Under the pieces are notes generated by a model that worked only from the letters and a program-made list of their open reading frames with translations, searched no databases and had not been told where the DNA came from. This document shows positions 50,840 through 59,481 of a stretch of 64,000 nucleotides of DNA, piece after piece. The stretch is taken from NCBI GenBank assembly GCA_017303855.1, contig JAFLBL010000019.1, forward strand, positions 1 through 64,000. Reading direction: 5' to 3'. How positions within the stretch are numbered: the stretch's first letter is position 1; each line of letters begins with the position of its first letter. The DNA is from Chitinophagales bacterium. GTDB lineage: Bacteria; Bacteroidota; Bacteroidia; Chitinophagales; Chitinophagaceae. A program made the position numbers and the translations under genes.

Positions 50840-52660
50840 TTATTCTGTATAATACCCCAGTTTACGCAGCCGCGAAATAATAGCGCCTCTTGTGCGGCCA
50901 AAATGTGTGGCCATATCATACAACGAATTTTCTGTTTCATATAAATAGATCAGCTCATCATCCTGCGCCGCAGTCCAGGGTTTGTAGGCTTCTTTATTTT
51001 CTTCTCTTTTCTTCTCCAGTGGATATGATTTTTCTTTAACGAAAGTCCGCCCAGGTATTGTTTTCTTCACTGTAGTGGTCCTGGTCAGCACTTTTGATGA
51101 TTGTCCGTATATATTTTCCCGGGGATCCTTCCGCAGTTTTATAATATGAGCGGAGGCCGGAAAGTCAGCCGGTACAAAGCTATCCGGAATATAAATTTTA
51201 TGCCTGGCCCGGGTCACTGCTACATACAACAGATTGATTTCTTCATTCAGCTTGCTTTTGTCGACAGGCTCTTTTGCGGCAGCGGCTTCCTTCAGTATCC
51301 TGTCCAGTTTCTGCTCGGTGATAAAATCATTTACCAGGTGTACGGTATCATATTCCATGCCTTTGGCCCGGTGTACCGTGGAAAAAACCATCTCGGCTTT
51401 TGAACGGTCTTCATCACCGGTATGCAGATTTTTAAGATTTTGCAGAATACGGGGAATCTCATTGCCGTATTCGTTTACAATTTCCAGCATCATACCCAAT
51501 TGCGCATCTTCCGTAGATTCAATATATTCTTCCAGTTCGTCAATGGATTGCATGGTGCCTATTAACTTGTCCCTTATCCGGTCATGGTTATTATTATACA
51601 GACTGAGTACATCGTACAAAGAGGCCCCTTCATCCGCATACGTATAGGAATTGATATTCCCTTCAAAATAGATATGCTTTACTTTCCGGTTATCGGTAAT
51701 ATAATTGATTGCATTCAGCAGGAGTCCCAGGTTGGTCCGGCCAATTGTAGCCTTGGTTGCCGTTTTGGTTGTTTTCCCTTTCCCTGTTATGGCAACGGGT
51801 TTATATTCTCCCAGCTTGTCTTTCCATCCCAGTACAGCCATGGCAAGGCCGGCAATATCCGGGGGGAAACGGAAACTGGCAGACAGGTGCAGTGCAGAGT
51901 AGGGCGCTTTCGACAAAGAGTTGATTGCGAACCGCCAGCCATAAATCTGCTGATGTGTATCACCCACTATCACTTTTATGGCCTGTTGTTTCAGGAATAC
52001 GTCCAGCATGGCGGCTGAAGCATCCTGGCCTTCGTCAAACAGAATGTAATCATAGATCAGTTGCGGGCAGGATAGCTGGAATTTTTTGAGGTAGAAATCA
52101 TGGGTGATTTCTATTTCGCCTTTATCCATCCGTGCCAGAAACCGGCGGGTGCCTTCTTCGATCACACGGTAGAAACTATGTACAAATTTTTTTGCATTGG
52201 TCTCTTTTACCGTATCAAGATAATTCAGATCCTGCACTTTTGACTTATCGCTGTTGCAGAAAAAGGTGACGAACTTATTAATGTGATTCGCTATGATAAA
52301 TTCTGTATGTTTGGCCCCGTCACCGCTTAGTGCGAGCATTTCTGCCACCTGGTGGGTTTTATATCCCTGTGTACTCAGCTGATAAGCACTCCCCCGCATA
52401 ATATGCCTGTAAGCCAGTGAGTGAGCGGTTTCCACTGTTACATTAGTTAATCCGCTTTCCGCAAAGCGCCTGGCCGCTTCCAGCTTTACCGATTTATTAA
52501 ATGCGAGGTACAGGATTTTAGCGCTGGCCGGTCTCGATGCCGCATACGCAATCATGGTACTGGTCTTTCCCGATCCCGCTACCGCATTTACCACCATATC
52601 GCCGGTACAGGCGATAATGACTTTCTGCTCCTCCGTAAGTTTCACTTCTTTTCGTTCCAT
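50840..52660 (-). CDS. UvrD/Rep-family DNA helicase with C-terminal Myb/SANT-like domain
   Basis: An SF1A helicase of 606 residues: motif Q/Walker A NAVAGSGKTSTM (~25-36), motif II DEGQDA, motif III VIVGDTHQQIYGWR, motif V FSTVHRAKGMEYDTVHL, motif VI LYVAVTRARHKIYI. The last ~55 residues (WTAAQDDELIYLYETENSLY, then HFGRTRGAIISRLRKLGY) form a Myb/SANT-like or GcrA-like helix-turn-helix, unusual for UvrD proteins and suggesting DNA-site targeting. It is shorter than UvrD (about 720) but complete in motifs. Upstream of the nuclease gene. Confidence 0.87.
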   Translation of the reverse strand: MERKEVKLTEEQKVIIACTGDMVVNAVAGSGKTSTMIAYAASRPASAKILYLAFNKSVKLEAARRFAESGLTNVTVETAHSLAYRHIMRGSAYQLSTQGYKTHQVAEMLALSGDGAKHTEFIIANHINKFVTFFCNSDKSKVQDLNYLDTVKETNAKKFVHSFYRVIEEGTRRFLARMDKGEIEITHDFYLKKFQLSCPQLIYDYILFDEGQDASAAMLDVFLKQQAIKVIVGDTHQQIYGWRFAINSLSKAPYSALHLSASFRFPPDIAGLAMAVLGWKDKLGEYKPVAITGKGKTTKTATKATIGRTNLGLLLNAINYITDNRKVKHIYFEGNINSYTYADEGASLYDVLSLYNNNHDRIRDKLIGTMQSIDELEEYIESTEDAQLGMMLEIVNEYGNEIPRILQNLKNLHTGDEDRSKAEMVFSTVHRAKGMEYDTVHLVNDFITEQKLDRILKEAAAAKEPVDKSKLNEEINLLYVAVTRARHKIYIPDSFVPADFPASAHIIKLRKDPRENIYGQSSKVLTRTTTVKKTIPGRTFVKEKSYPLEKKREENKEAYKPWTAAQDDELIYLYETENSLYDMATHFGRTRGAIISRLRKLGYYTE

Positions 52661-52761
52661 AATTTCCGGAAAACGCTAAGATAGGGGATCAGCGACGATT
52701 GGTGGTTGGTTGTGTACAGTGGCGGTCGAATTTCGTATATTCATTCTTAAATAATACACAG

Positions 52762-53502
52762 ATGAAACGTCAACTATTGCCACGTCTTTCTGCAGGCCTC
52801 ATTTTTTCCATTTGCCTTTGTGCCGCTGCAACCGGGCAAACCGTTCAGGACCTGCAAAAGCAACTGGCGGATATGGAAAAACAACTTTCCATGCTGAGAA
52901 CAGAAATCAATACACTTAAATCCGCTATCAGTGTTCAAGCCGGCGGGAATGTTACATTCAATAGTCAGTTGAACCGGTCCGATATTATAGGTAATAGTTT
53001 TACCATGAGTACCGGCAGAGACTATACCCGGCAGGTTGCCTCCAATATGACAGAAACGATCGGTGTAAACTCTACTACAACGGTGGGGGCTAATCTGTCC
53101 ACCACCGTAGGCGCCAGTCATACTCAGGCTGTCGGTGCCAACATGAGTGTTTCCGTTGGGGGAGAATATGCCATTGCAACGGGCACGCATTTCAAACTGA
53201 ATACTTCACGCAACCTGGATTTAAGGGCCGGAGGAGCCGGCAGCTTTTCGGTGGGTGCTAATTTTACAAATTCAATTGGCGGAGCCTATACCTTATCCGT
53301 AGCCCAGGATTTTTCTACCAGTACAGCAAAGCGTTATCAGCTGACCGGGAAAGAACTCATTTTAATGGCCGAAGATGCGATTACAATAAAGACGGGCAGC
53401 GCCAGTATTACACTTCGCAAAAACGGGGACATTGAAATTAAAGGAAATGTTGCAGCAAAAGGATCCGGGGATGTGATTATAAAAGGGTCGAAAATTCAGT
53501 AA
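52762..53502 (+). CDS. Secreted coiled-coil/beta-helix protein resembling the VgrG/gp5 spike tip
   Basis: ATG at 52762 gives a Sec signal peptide (about 1-25), a coiled coil (TVQDLQKQLADMEKQLSML and on, 27-56), then repeats of about eight residues built on VGAN-S (about 100-185: TTVGANLSTTVGASHTQAVG). The C-terminus (about 198-246: ILMAEDAITIKTGSASITLR, KNGDIEIKGNVAAKGSGDVI) has the pattern of the triple-stranded beta-helix end of VgrG or gp5 proteins. A trimer is likely. Sec export and lack of baseplate genes nearby argue against a contractile system; it may be a surface fibre. Gene follows the divergent helicase. Confidence 0.68.
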   Translation: MKRQLLPRLSAGLIFSICLCAAATGQTVQDLQKQLADMEKQLSMLRTEINTLKSAISVQAGGNVTFNSQLNRSDIIGNSFTMSTGRDYTRQVASNMTETIGVNSTTTVGANLSTTVGASHTQAVGANMSVSVGGEYAIATGTHFKLNTSRNLDLRAGGAGSFSVGANFTNSIGGAYTLSVAQDFSTSTAKRYQLTGKELILMAEDAITIKTGSASITLRKNGDIEIKGNVAAKGSGDVIIKGSKIQ

Positions 53503-53532
53503 CACATCCGGGAGTACACGTTTTTCGCTTTA

Positions 53533-53540
53533 TACCTTTG
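53533..53540 (+). promoter_or_regulatory. Promoter -7 element of the WYL regulator
   Basis: TACCTTTG, exact TAnnTTTG match, three bases before the ATG at 53544. The transcript would be leaderless or nearly so. Confidence 0.5.
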
Positions 53541-53543
53541 CGT

Positions 53544-54548
53544 ATGCCAAAAAATAAATCTGCGGTCATTCGTCACCGTGTTATCAATAATTGCCTCAGG
53601 GATAAACGCCGTCGTTTCCCCACATTACAGGAATTGGCAGACGCCTGTTCACATATCCTGGAAACCAACATTTCTCCTTCTACCATTGAGAAAGATATAC
53701 GGCTCATGAAACAGGATCGCCCTGTTGGGTATGAAGCGCCGATTGTTTTCAGCCGGGTGGAAAACGGTTACTTTTATAAGGAGCCGCATTATTCAATCGA
53801 TGAAGTAGGGCTGGAACCGGAAGAATGGGAAGCCATCCGCTATGCGGCACTTTTATTATTTCAATATAAAGAGGTTCCTGTTTTTGCCAATTTCAAAGCC
53901 GCCATCGAAAGAATTGATGCGAGTCTGCAGATCGGCCTTGACCTGGAAGACCCTTTTTTGTCAAAAAAAATACAGTTTGAACAACCCGTTTCGCTCAGCG
54001 GATATGAATGGCTGGGCAGCATTTCCGACGCACTCAGGCAATCGGTATTACTGGAATTCAGTTATGAAAATATTTATAAAAATGAAGTAAAGCAGTATAA
54101 GGCAGTGCCGGCGCTGCTGCGTGAACAAAAAAACCGCTGGTATATGGTGGCCTGGGTGGAAGGGCGCGACAGCTACCTCACATTTGCCCTTGACCGGATA
54201 CGCAGCCTGCGGGTGACCGGGGAAAAAAGAAAACTCAGCCAATCATTTGATACGGATAACTTTTTAAAGCATGCGGTGGGCATTATAGATCAGGAGGGTG
54301 CACCGGTTACCGTAAAGCTACGGATCAAACCGCCATATCATAAACTGGTGGCCCTTGATCCCCTGCATCAATCCCAGCAAGTGTTAAGTACCACGGGAAA
54401 AAGCTCCATCATTCAGCTTTCTGTACATATTACACATGAGCTTCATCAGCGTATCCTGGCCATGGGGCCTCACTGTGTGGTGTTAAGTCCGGCGGCATTA
54501 AAGACGGCCATAAAAAAGCAATTGCTGGAAACTATAGAACAATATTGA
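53544..54548 (+). CDS. WYL-domain transcriptional regulator
   Basis: A 334-residue protein with an N-terminal winged-helix (RHRVINNCLRDKRRRFPTLQ, TIEKDIRLMKQ) and a C-terminal WYL ligand-binding domain (SVLLEFSYENIY, then YKAVPALLREQKNRWYMVAW and LTFALDRIRSL) plus the WCX tail (VTVKLRIKPPYHKLVALDPL, HQRILAMGPHCVVLSPAALK). Start ATG at 53544, with a TTG six bases earlier in frame. WYL regulators sense oligonucleotides or other ligands and often control DNA-damage or defence genes. It precedes a 167-residue orphan by 66 bp. Confidence 0.88.
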   Translation: MPKNKSAVIRHRVINNCLRDKRRRFPTLQELADACSHILETNISPSTIEKDIRLMKQDRPVGYEAPIVFSRVENGYFYKEPHYSIDEVGLEPEEWEAIRYAALLLFQYKEVPVFANFKAAIERIDASLQIGLDLEDPFLSKKIQFEQPVSLSGYEWLGSISDALRQSVLLEFSYENIYKNEVKQYKAVPALLREQKNRWYMVAWVEGRDSYLTFALDRIRSLRVTGEKRKLSQSFDTDNFLKHAVGIIDQEGAPVTVKLRIKPPYHKLVALDPLHQSQQVLSTTGKSSIIQLSVHITHELHQRILAMGPHCVVLSPAALKTAIKKQLLETIEQY

Positions 54549-54614
54549 ATTTTATTTACTCCTCCAATACATGGCGGTTTGCCCTTTCATATTTGTACTA
54601 TCAAATAAACCAAT

Positions 54615-55118
54615 ATGAAGCAGACCCTCACAACCACCAACGTTTTCAATGCTCCTGAAGAGCCGGTTTATCTCCGGATTTCTCTGGAAGAGCAACTCCG
54701 TTTACAGGAAGCTATGCAGCCTGCCTGCCGGGGTCTTGTGGCATTGGTCCGCCTGGGTTATTATTTCCGCTATCATACGGATGCATTCCTTTCTCTCTGG
54801 AACGAGTATTGGGGTGTTCAGGCCGGTCTTGAACTCGGGATTCTTAAAGTGCACCTGCGTGAAGTGAGCTTCTTAAAGCCGGCACTGGAGAAACAGCAAG
54901 GGAATATTCAGAAATATATGGATCAATTACACCTGCTCTCCCAACTGGTGCAGGCCGATGCTGCCGGCGAATCCCGCAAAGCTTGGGGGGCGGATACTTT
55001 TTACCAGATATTACGTAACCACTATCCTGATGAGTGGTGCTGGCTGCTCTACTCATACCAGCATCCGGAGGCGGAGGAACTGGAAGCAAAGTTGCTGATT
55101 AGTCGGGGAAGAGGGTAA
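54615..55118 (+). CDS. Hypothetical protein (167 aa) downstream of the WYL regulator
   Basis: No family recognised. It is alpha-helical throughout with leucine-rich patches and an aromatic-rich segment (VRLGYYFRYHTDAFLSLWNEYWG, 52-73 region in part). No signal peptide, zinc motif or membrane helix. It is separated from the WYL gene by 66 bp without a terminator, so it may be part of the same unit and a target or partner of the regulator. Confidence 0.65.
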   Translation: MKQTLTTTNVFNAPEEPVYLRISLEEQLRLQEAMQPACRGLVALVRLGYYFRYHTDAFLSLWNEYWGVQAGLELGILKVHLREVSFLKPALEKQQGNIQKYMDQLHLLSQLVQADAAGESRKAWGADTFYQILRNHYPDEWCWLLYSYQHPEAEELEAKLLISRGRG

Positions 55119-55164
55119 ATGTGTAATGAATAAAAGCGGCCTCCGGCTATCAGCCGCTAAATTG

Positions 55165-55172
55165 TATTTTTG
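55165..55172 (+). promoter_or_regulatory. Promoter -7 element of the radical SAM gene
   Basis: TATTTTTG, exact TAnnTTTG match, 15 bp before the TTG start at 55187. A start of transcription near 55178 leaves no room for an upstream ATG, which supports the TTG start. Confidence 0.5.
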
Positions 55173-55186
55173 CGCAAAACAATACA

Positions 55187-57382
55187 TTGGCGCAACCGGT
55201 CTTCCTGATCACCCCTCCCTTTACCCAGCTGAACACCCCTTACCCGGCAACGGCATATCTCAAAGGGTTCTTCAATACAAAAGATATACCGGCTGTACAG
55301 GCGGATCTGGGGATAGATGTTACGCTGGCGGTTTTTTCAAAAGAAGGACTTCGCAAATTATTTGGAGAAATAGCAAACCGGAATGGGGAACAATCTCCCA
55401 ATACGGCAAGGATAGTTTCGCTCAGGGAGGATTATATCCGTACAATAAACGCAGTGGTTTTATTTCTTCAGGGCAAACAGCCAACCCTGGCAAACCTGAT
55501 CTGCCGCCGGAATTTTTTACCGGAAGCCAGTCGTTTCGCCCAGGCAGAAGACCTGAAATGGGCTTTCGGAACCATGGGTATTCAGGATAAAGCCAAATAC
55601 CTGGCCACTATGTACCTCGAAGACCTTAGTGACCTGATCAGGGAAACAGTGGATGAACATTTCGGCTTCAGCCGTTATGCGGAATCCCTGGGGCGTTCTG
55701 CAAATAGTTTTGATCAGCTTCATGCAGCCCTGCAGGCACCACCCACTTACCTCGACCACATCCTGCTTGAGATACTTCGGGAGAAGATGGCGACTATACA
55801 CCCAAAGATGCTGGCGATCTCAGTGCCTTTTCCGGGAAATCTGTATACATCGCTGCGTTGCGGCCAGTTTGTGAAGCAGCACTTTCCGGATTGTACCGTG
55901 GTAATGGGGGGAGGATTTGCCAATACCGAATTGCGTTCACTCAGTGACCCCCGTGTTTTTGATTTTTATGATTTTATTACCCTCGATGACGGAGAGGCCC
56001 CGCTGGAACAGTTATGGGAGTATGTACATGGAAGGATTGAAAGAGACGCGCTGAAAAGAACATTCACCAGGGAAAGGGGCAAGGTTGTTTTTATTGACAA
56101 TAAAAGTTGCGCTGATTATAAACAGGGGCAGGTCGGCACACCCGATTATAGTGACCTCTTGCTGGATAAATATATATCTGCCATTGAAGTGGTAAATCCG
56201 ATGCACAGCCTGTGGAGTGATGGCCGCTGGAACAAACTGACCATGGCCCATGGATGTTACTGGGGAAAATGTACTTTTTGTGATATTTCGCTGGACTATA
56301 TAAAAAATTATGAGCCCATAGCCGCATCACTGCTTGTGGACCGGATGGAGGAAATGATTGCCAAAACCGGTCAGACAGGGTTTCATTTTGTGGATGAAGC
56401 GGCTCCGCCATCGTTAATGAAGTCGCTGGCCATCGAAATCATCCGTCGGGGCCTCGTAGTCAGCTGGTGGACCAATGTACGTTTTGAAAAAAGTTTCACC
56501 CGCGATCTCTGTTTATTGCTGAATGCTTCCGGTTGTATTGCCGTAAGTGGCGGGCTGGAAGTGGCGTCCGACCGCTTATTAAAACTGATTGACAAAGGCA
56601 TTACTGTATCTCAGGTGGCAAAGGTCTGCCGCAACTTCACTACATCCGGGATTATGGTGCATGCCTACCTGATGTATGGATTTCCGACGCAGACAGAACA
56701 GGAGACGATTGATTCACTGGAAATGGTCCGGCAGTTATTTGAAACCGGTGTTTTGCAATCCGCTTTCTGGCATCTCTTTACCATGACGGCACATAGTCCG
56801 ATCGGGCTCGATCCGAAGAAATACAATGTCCGGAAACAAAGCACAGCTATTGGTCCTTTTGCCAATAACGATATTCAGCATATTGATCCGATGGGCGCCG
56901 ATCATGAAACTTTTGGTTTCGGGTTACGGAAGGCCCTGCTCAATTATATGCACGGGACCTGTTTTGATTTTTCGCATGATAAATGGTTTGACTTTCCCGT
57001 ACCTAAAACGAAGGTTGCTCCCGGTATAATTCAGCAAGCCATTGAAGAACCGGAACTAAACAGTAAATCTTCCAGCCGGATACTCTTCATTGGTAAACAA
57101 CCATCAGCTACCGTATTGCAGAAATCCAAAAAAGGCGCCCGTTGGGAAGTCCTGTCGCTCAGTTTTCAAACCCTGAAAGAAACAATTATGATCAGTGTGG
57201 AGCCGGCCAAAGGGGAGTGGCTCTGCCGTCTCCTGCCTGTACTGCATATCAGTAATCCGGCCGGAATGACGCTTAAAGAGATTAAAGCCAGTTATGAGGA
57301 GGCGGGGTTAGACGATTTTGAGTTGTTCTGGGATAATAAACCAGTGAACGGTTTATGGAAGGCAGGATTGCTGAGTGTGTAG
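55187..57382 (+). CDS. B12-binding-domain radical SAM protein
   Basis: The 731-residue enzyme has an N-terminal cobalamin-binding-like domain (PVFLITPPFTQLNTPYP, VVMGGGFANTELR; about 1-290) and a radical SAM barrel with the [4Fe-4S] motif GCYWGKCTFC, CX4CX2C, at about 355-364, followed by FVDEAAPPSLMK, ISGGLEVASDRLL and HAYLMYGFPTQTEQET. A C-terminal region (about 600-731) is of unknown role. It may catalyse methylation or radical rearrangement of an unknown substrate. Start is TTG; no in-frame ATG precedes it. TATTTTTG at 55165 is the promoter candidate. Confidence 0.85.
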   Translation: MAQPVFLITPPFTQLNTPYPATAYLKGFFNTKDIPAVQADLGIDVTLAVFSKEGLRKLFGEIANRNGEQSPNTARIVSLREDYIRTINAVVLFLQGKQPTLANLICRRNFLPEASRFAQAEDLKWAFGTMGIQDKAKYLATMYLEDLSDLIRETVDEHFGFSRYAESLGRSANSFDQLHAALQAPPTYLDHILLEILREKMATIHPKMLAISVPFPGNLYTSLRCGQFVKQHFPDCTVVMGGGFANTELRSLSDPRVFDFYDFITLDDGEAPLEQLWEYVHGRIERDALKRTFTRERGKVVFIDNKSCADYKQGQVGTPDYSDLLLDKYISAIEVVNPMHSLWSDGRWNKLTMAHGCYWGKCTFCDISLDYIKNYEPIAASLLVDRMEEMIAKTGQTGFHFVDEAAPPSLMKSLAIEIIRRGLVVSWWTNVRFEKSFTRDLCLLLNASGCIAVSGGLEVASDRLLKLIDKGITVSQVAKVCRNFTTSGIMVHAYLMYGFPTQTEQETIDSLEMVRQLFETGVLQSAFWHLFTMTAHSPIGLDPKKYNVRKQSTAIGPFANNDIQHIDPMGADHETFGFGLRKALLNYMHGTCFDFSHDKWFDFPVPKTKVAPGIIQQAIEEPELNSKSSSRILFIGKQPSATVLQKSKKGARWEVLSLSFQTLKETIMISVEPAKGEWLCRLLPVLHISNPAGMTLKEIKASYEEAGLDDFELFWDNKPVNGLWKAGLLSV

Positions 57383-57401
57383 CCGATTCACCTGTGAATA
57401 T

Positions 57402-57439
57402 AAAAAAAGACCCCCATTACTGGAAGGTCTCTTTCTTTT
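57402..57439. terminator. Bidirectional terminator between the radical SAM gene and tRNA-Glu
   Basis: A7, then AGACC...GGTCT around a 13-base middle with an inner CC/GG pair, then CTTTCTTTT. Can end transcription from either side. Confidence 0.6.
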
Positions 57440-57441
57440 CG

Positions 57442-57513
57442 TAGCCCGTACGGGATTCGAACCCGTATCACCACCGTGAAAGGGTGGTGTCCTAGCCCTT
57501 AGACGAACGGGCC
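57442..57513 (-). tRNA. tRNA-Glu (UUC anticodon)
   Basis: On the minus strand the 72-nt sequence starts GGCCCGT, which pairs with ACGGGCT at the 3' end. The anticodon stem CCACC/GGTGG encloses CTTTCAC with anticodon TTC, and the T-arm is ACGGG-TTCGAAT-CCCGT. The discriminator is A (57442); no CCA is encoded. All arms pair. Confidence 0.97.
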
Positions 57514-58011
57514 TTTCGTCCTCCGTAGCTTTAGCGAAGCAGGATTGTTCCTCATTTTCCGCAGCATCAAAAAAGAATATACTTTCTTTTTCGGGAGCCC
57601 TTAGATACAGATTTTCAGTTGGTTAGAACATCCTTTCTGTTTTTCGGGACGGCAAAGATAGGCGGAATCCTCTTTCCTGCCAAATGTTTTTGACCCGGTT
57701 TTCCACAAATTTCAATCAGGTTCAGCACGGGTCAAAATCAGCTTCCATTTTACCCCCCTATTCCCGTATATAAGTGTAACTTCGCACCGCTAATAAAAAG
57801 GAGACTTGAGCAGCGTCAACAGGACCACGATTATCCTGGCTGCCGGGAATCCGCCGGAGCTCTTAAACAGGTCAGGTTTCAACGGAAATGGAAAGATTAC
57901 ATTTTTCTCCCAACAGACCCGATTTGTTCTTGTCACACAGTGTAACCCTGCTTCTGCAGAGTACACCAAAGACGCCCGGTAATTTTTTTAACTTAAAATC
58001 TCTCCCGCACT
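57514..58011. other. Spacer between tRNA-Glu and gapA, with a dispersed repeat and long gapA leader
   Basis: At 57518-57541, CCTCCGTAGCTTTAGCGAAGCAGG is like a palindromic repeat found in many Bacteroidota spacers. A 10-bp perfect hairpin TTTTGACCCG/CGGGTCAAAA (57688-57737) has no T run. TAACTTCG (57776-57783) is a near -7 match, which would leave a ~220-nt gapA leader. Inside it a 58-codon frame from TTG 57806 to 57982 follows AAGGAGA, but the product has no recognisable character and is doubtful. Confidence 0.4.
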
Positions 58012-59025
58012 ATGAGCACAATTAAAGTTGCTATCAATGGATTTGGCCGTATCGGTCGCCTGGCTTATCGTCAGATTTACAACATGGATGGTATTGATGT
58101 AGTAGCCATCAACGACCTGACCAGTCCTAAAGTGCTTGCCCATCTCCTGAAATACGACAGCGCACAAGGCCGTTTCGACGCCGATGTAAAAGCTGGCGAA
58201 GACACCATCACCGTGAACGGTGATGTATTGAAAATTTATGCCCAGAAAGATCCGGCTCAGATTCCCTGGGGATCACACCAGGTAGATGTGGTACTGGAAT
58301 GTACCGGTTTCTTTACCGATGCTGCTAAAGCCGGTGCCCACCTTACAGCTGGTGCCAAACGCGTCGTGATTTCAGCTCCCGCTACCGGTGACCTGAAAAC
58401 TGTTGTTTTTAATGTGAATCACGAAATTCTGGATGGAAGTGAAACGATTATCTCCTGCGCTTCCTGTACTACCAATTGCCTGGCTCCGATGGCTAAAGTG
58501 CTCCATGAAAAATACGGTATCGCTGCCGGTTTCATGACCACTATCCACGCATATACCAATGACCAGAACACATTGGATGCGCCGCATGCTAAAGGCGATC
58601 TTCGTCGTGCCCGTGCTGCCGCTGCGAACATCGTTCCGAACTCTACCGGAGCAGCCAAAGCGATCGGCCTTGTATTGCCCGAGCTGAAAGGTAAACTGGA
58701 TGGTGCCGCCCAGCGCGTACCAACCATTACCGGATCACTCACGGAACTGACTTCCATCTTAAATAAATCAGTGACTGCTGATGAAATCAATGCGGCTATG
58801 AAAGCGGCTTCAAATGAATCTTTCGGTTATACGGAAGATGAAATCGTAAGCAGCGACATCATCGGTACACATTTCGGTTCATTGTTCGATGCCACACAGA
58901 CCAAAGTAATGACCGTTGGCGACAAGCAGCTGGTTAAAACTGTCAGCTGGTATGACAACGAAATGAGCTACGTAAGTCAGCTTGTTCGTACCGTGAAGTT
59001 TTTCGCAAACCTGATCAGTAAGTAA
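58012..59025 (+). CDS. gapA: Glyceraldehyde-3-phosphate dehydrogenase, type I
   Basis: The glycolytic enzyme: NAD-binding INGFGRIGRLA (8-18), catalytic Cys in SCASCTTNCLAP (about 150-160), conserved YDNEMSYVSQLVRTV near the end. Length 337 is normal. It is followed by a small membrane protein gene and pgk on the same strand. A 9-bp hairpin (59047-59078) lies between gapA and the next gene. Confidence 0.97.
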   Translation: MSTIKVAINGFGRIGRLAYRQIYNMDGIDVVAINDLTSPKVLAHLLKYDSAQGRFDADVKAGEDTITVNGDVLKIYAQKDPAQIPWGSHQVDVVLECTGFFTDAAKAGAHLTAGAKRVVISAPATGDLKTVVFNVNHEILDGSETIISCASCTTNCLAPMAKVLHEKYGIAAGFMTTIHAYTNDQNTLDAPHAKGDLRRARAAAANIVPNSTGAAKAIGLVLPELKGKLDGAAQRVPTITGSLTELTSILNKSVTADEINAAMKAASNESFGYTEDEIVSSDIIGTHFGSLFDATQTKVMTVGDKQLVKTVSWYDNEMSYVSQLVRTVKFFANLISK

Positions 59026-59046
59026 TTTTATACGATGGTAAACAAA

Positions 59047-59078
59047 CCCCGGAGCGCGGATATACCGATGCTCCGGGG
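59047..59078 (+). promoter_or_regulatory. GC-rich hairpin after gapA
   Basis: CCCCGGAGC and GCTCCGGGG form a perfect 9-bp stem with a 14-base loop. No T run follows, so it is a weak terminator or an mRNA-stabilising 3' hairpin that sets a higher gapA than pgk level. Confidence 0.5.
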
Positions 59079-59103
59079 CTGATTTACCTGTTTGTGTGTA
59101 TCC

Positions 59104-59469
59104 ATGAAGATTAAAAACATTGAAGGGTTGTCTGCACATGATATCCAGGAAGAAGGGGATAAGGGGGCGCGGTTTGTTTATTTTGCCTGGACTTTTTCAC
59201 TGATCGTCTTTACATTCAAACGCACATCGGATGTATACCTCATCCGTAAAGACGAAAACCGGAGCCGGAGATCATGGCCTTTTTCATTGATAACCCTGCT
59301 GTTTGGCTGGTGGGGATTACCTTTTGGACCCCGTTATACCATTGAAGCCATCCGTACCAACCTGAAAGGAGGAAAAGATGTGACGGATGAAGTGCTGTCG
59401 ACTGTGGCAGGGCACATCCTTTTCCGTGAAGCTGAACGCACCCGATTCAAATCCGATTCAATTAATTAA
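59104..59469 (+). CDS. Small membrane protein (121 aa) between gapA and pgk
   Basis: The start at 59104 (MKIKNIEGLSAHDIQEE) is preferred to 59092. Two hydrophobic segments lie at about 25-42 (FVYFAWTFSLIVFTF) and 58-80 (WPFSLITLLFGWWGLPFGP). The sequence around GPRYTIEAIRTNLKGGKDVT is characteristic of a small Bacteroidota family with no assigned function. It starts 12 bp before pgk ends its 5' gap and is almost certainly co-transcribed with it. Confidence 0.75.
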   Translation: MKIKNIEGLSAHDIQEEGDKGARFVYFAWTFSLIVFTFKRTSDVYLIRKDENRSRRSWPFSLITLLFGWWGLPFGPRYTIEAIRTNLKGGKDVTDEVLSTVAGHILFREAERTRFKSDSIN

Positions 59470-59481
59470 ATCTCTTCTGTT

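Noticed and set aside
52762..53502. A prophage or type VI secretion locus
   Set aside because: Neighbours are a helicase, a WYL regulator and a radical SAM gene; no sheath, tube, baseplate or terminase gene is near.
57806..57982. A 58-codon frame from TTG after AAGGAGA in the gapA leader
   Set aside because: Good ribosome site, but the product has no recognisable feature and the start is TTG; mentioned in the spacer entry only.
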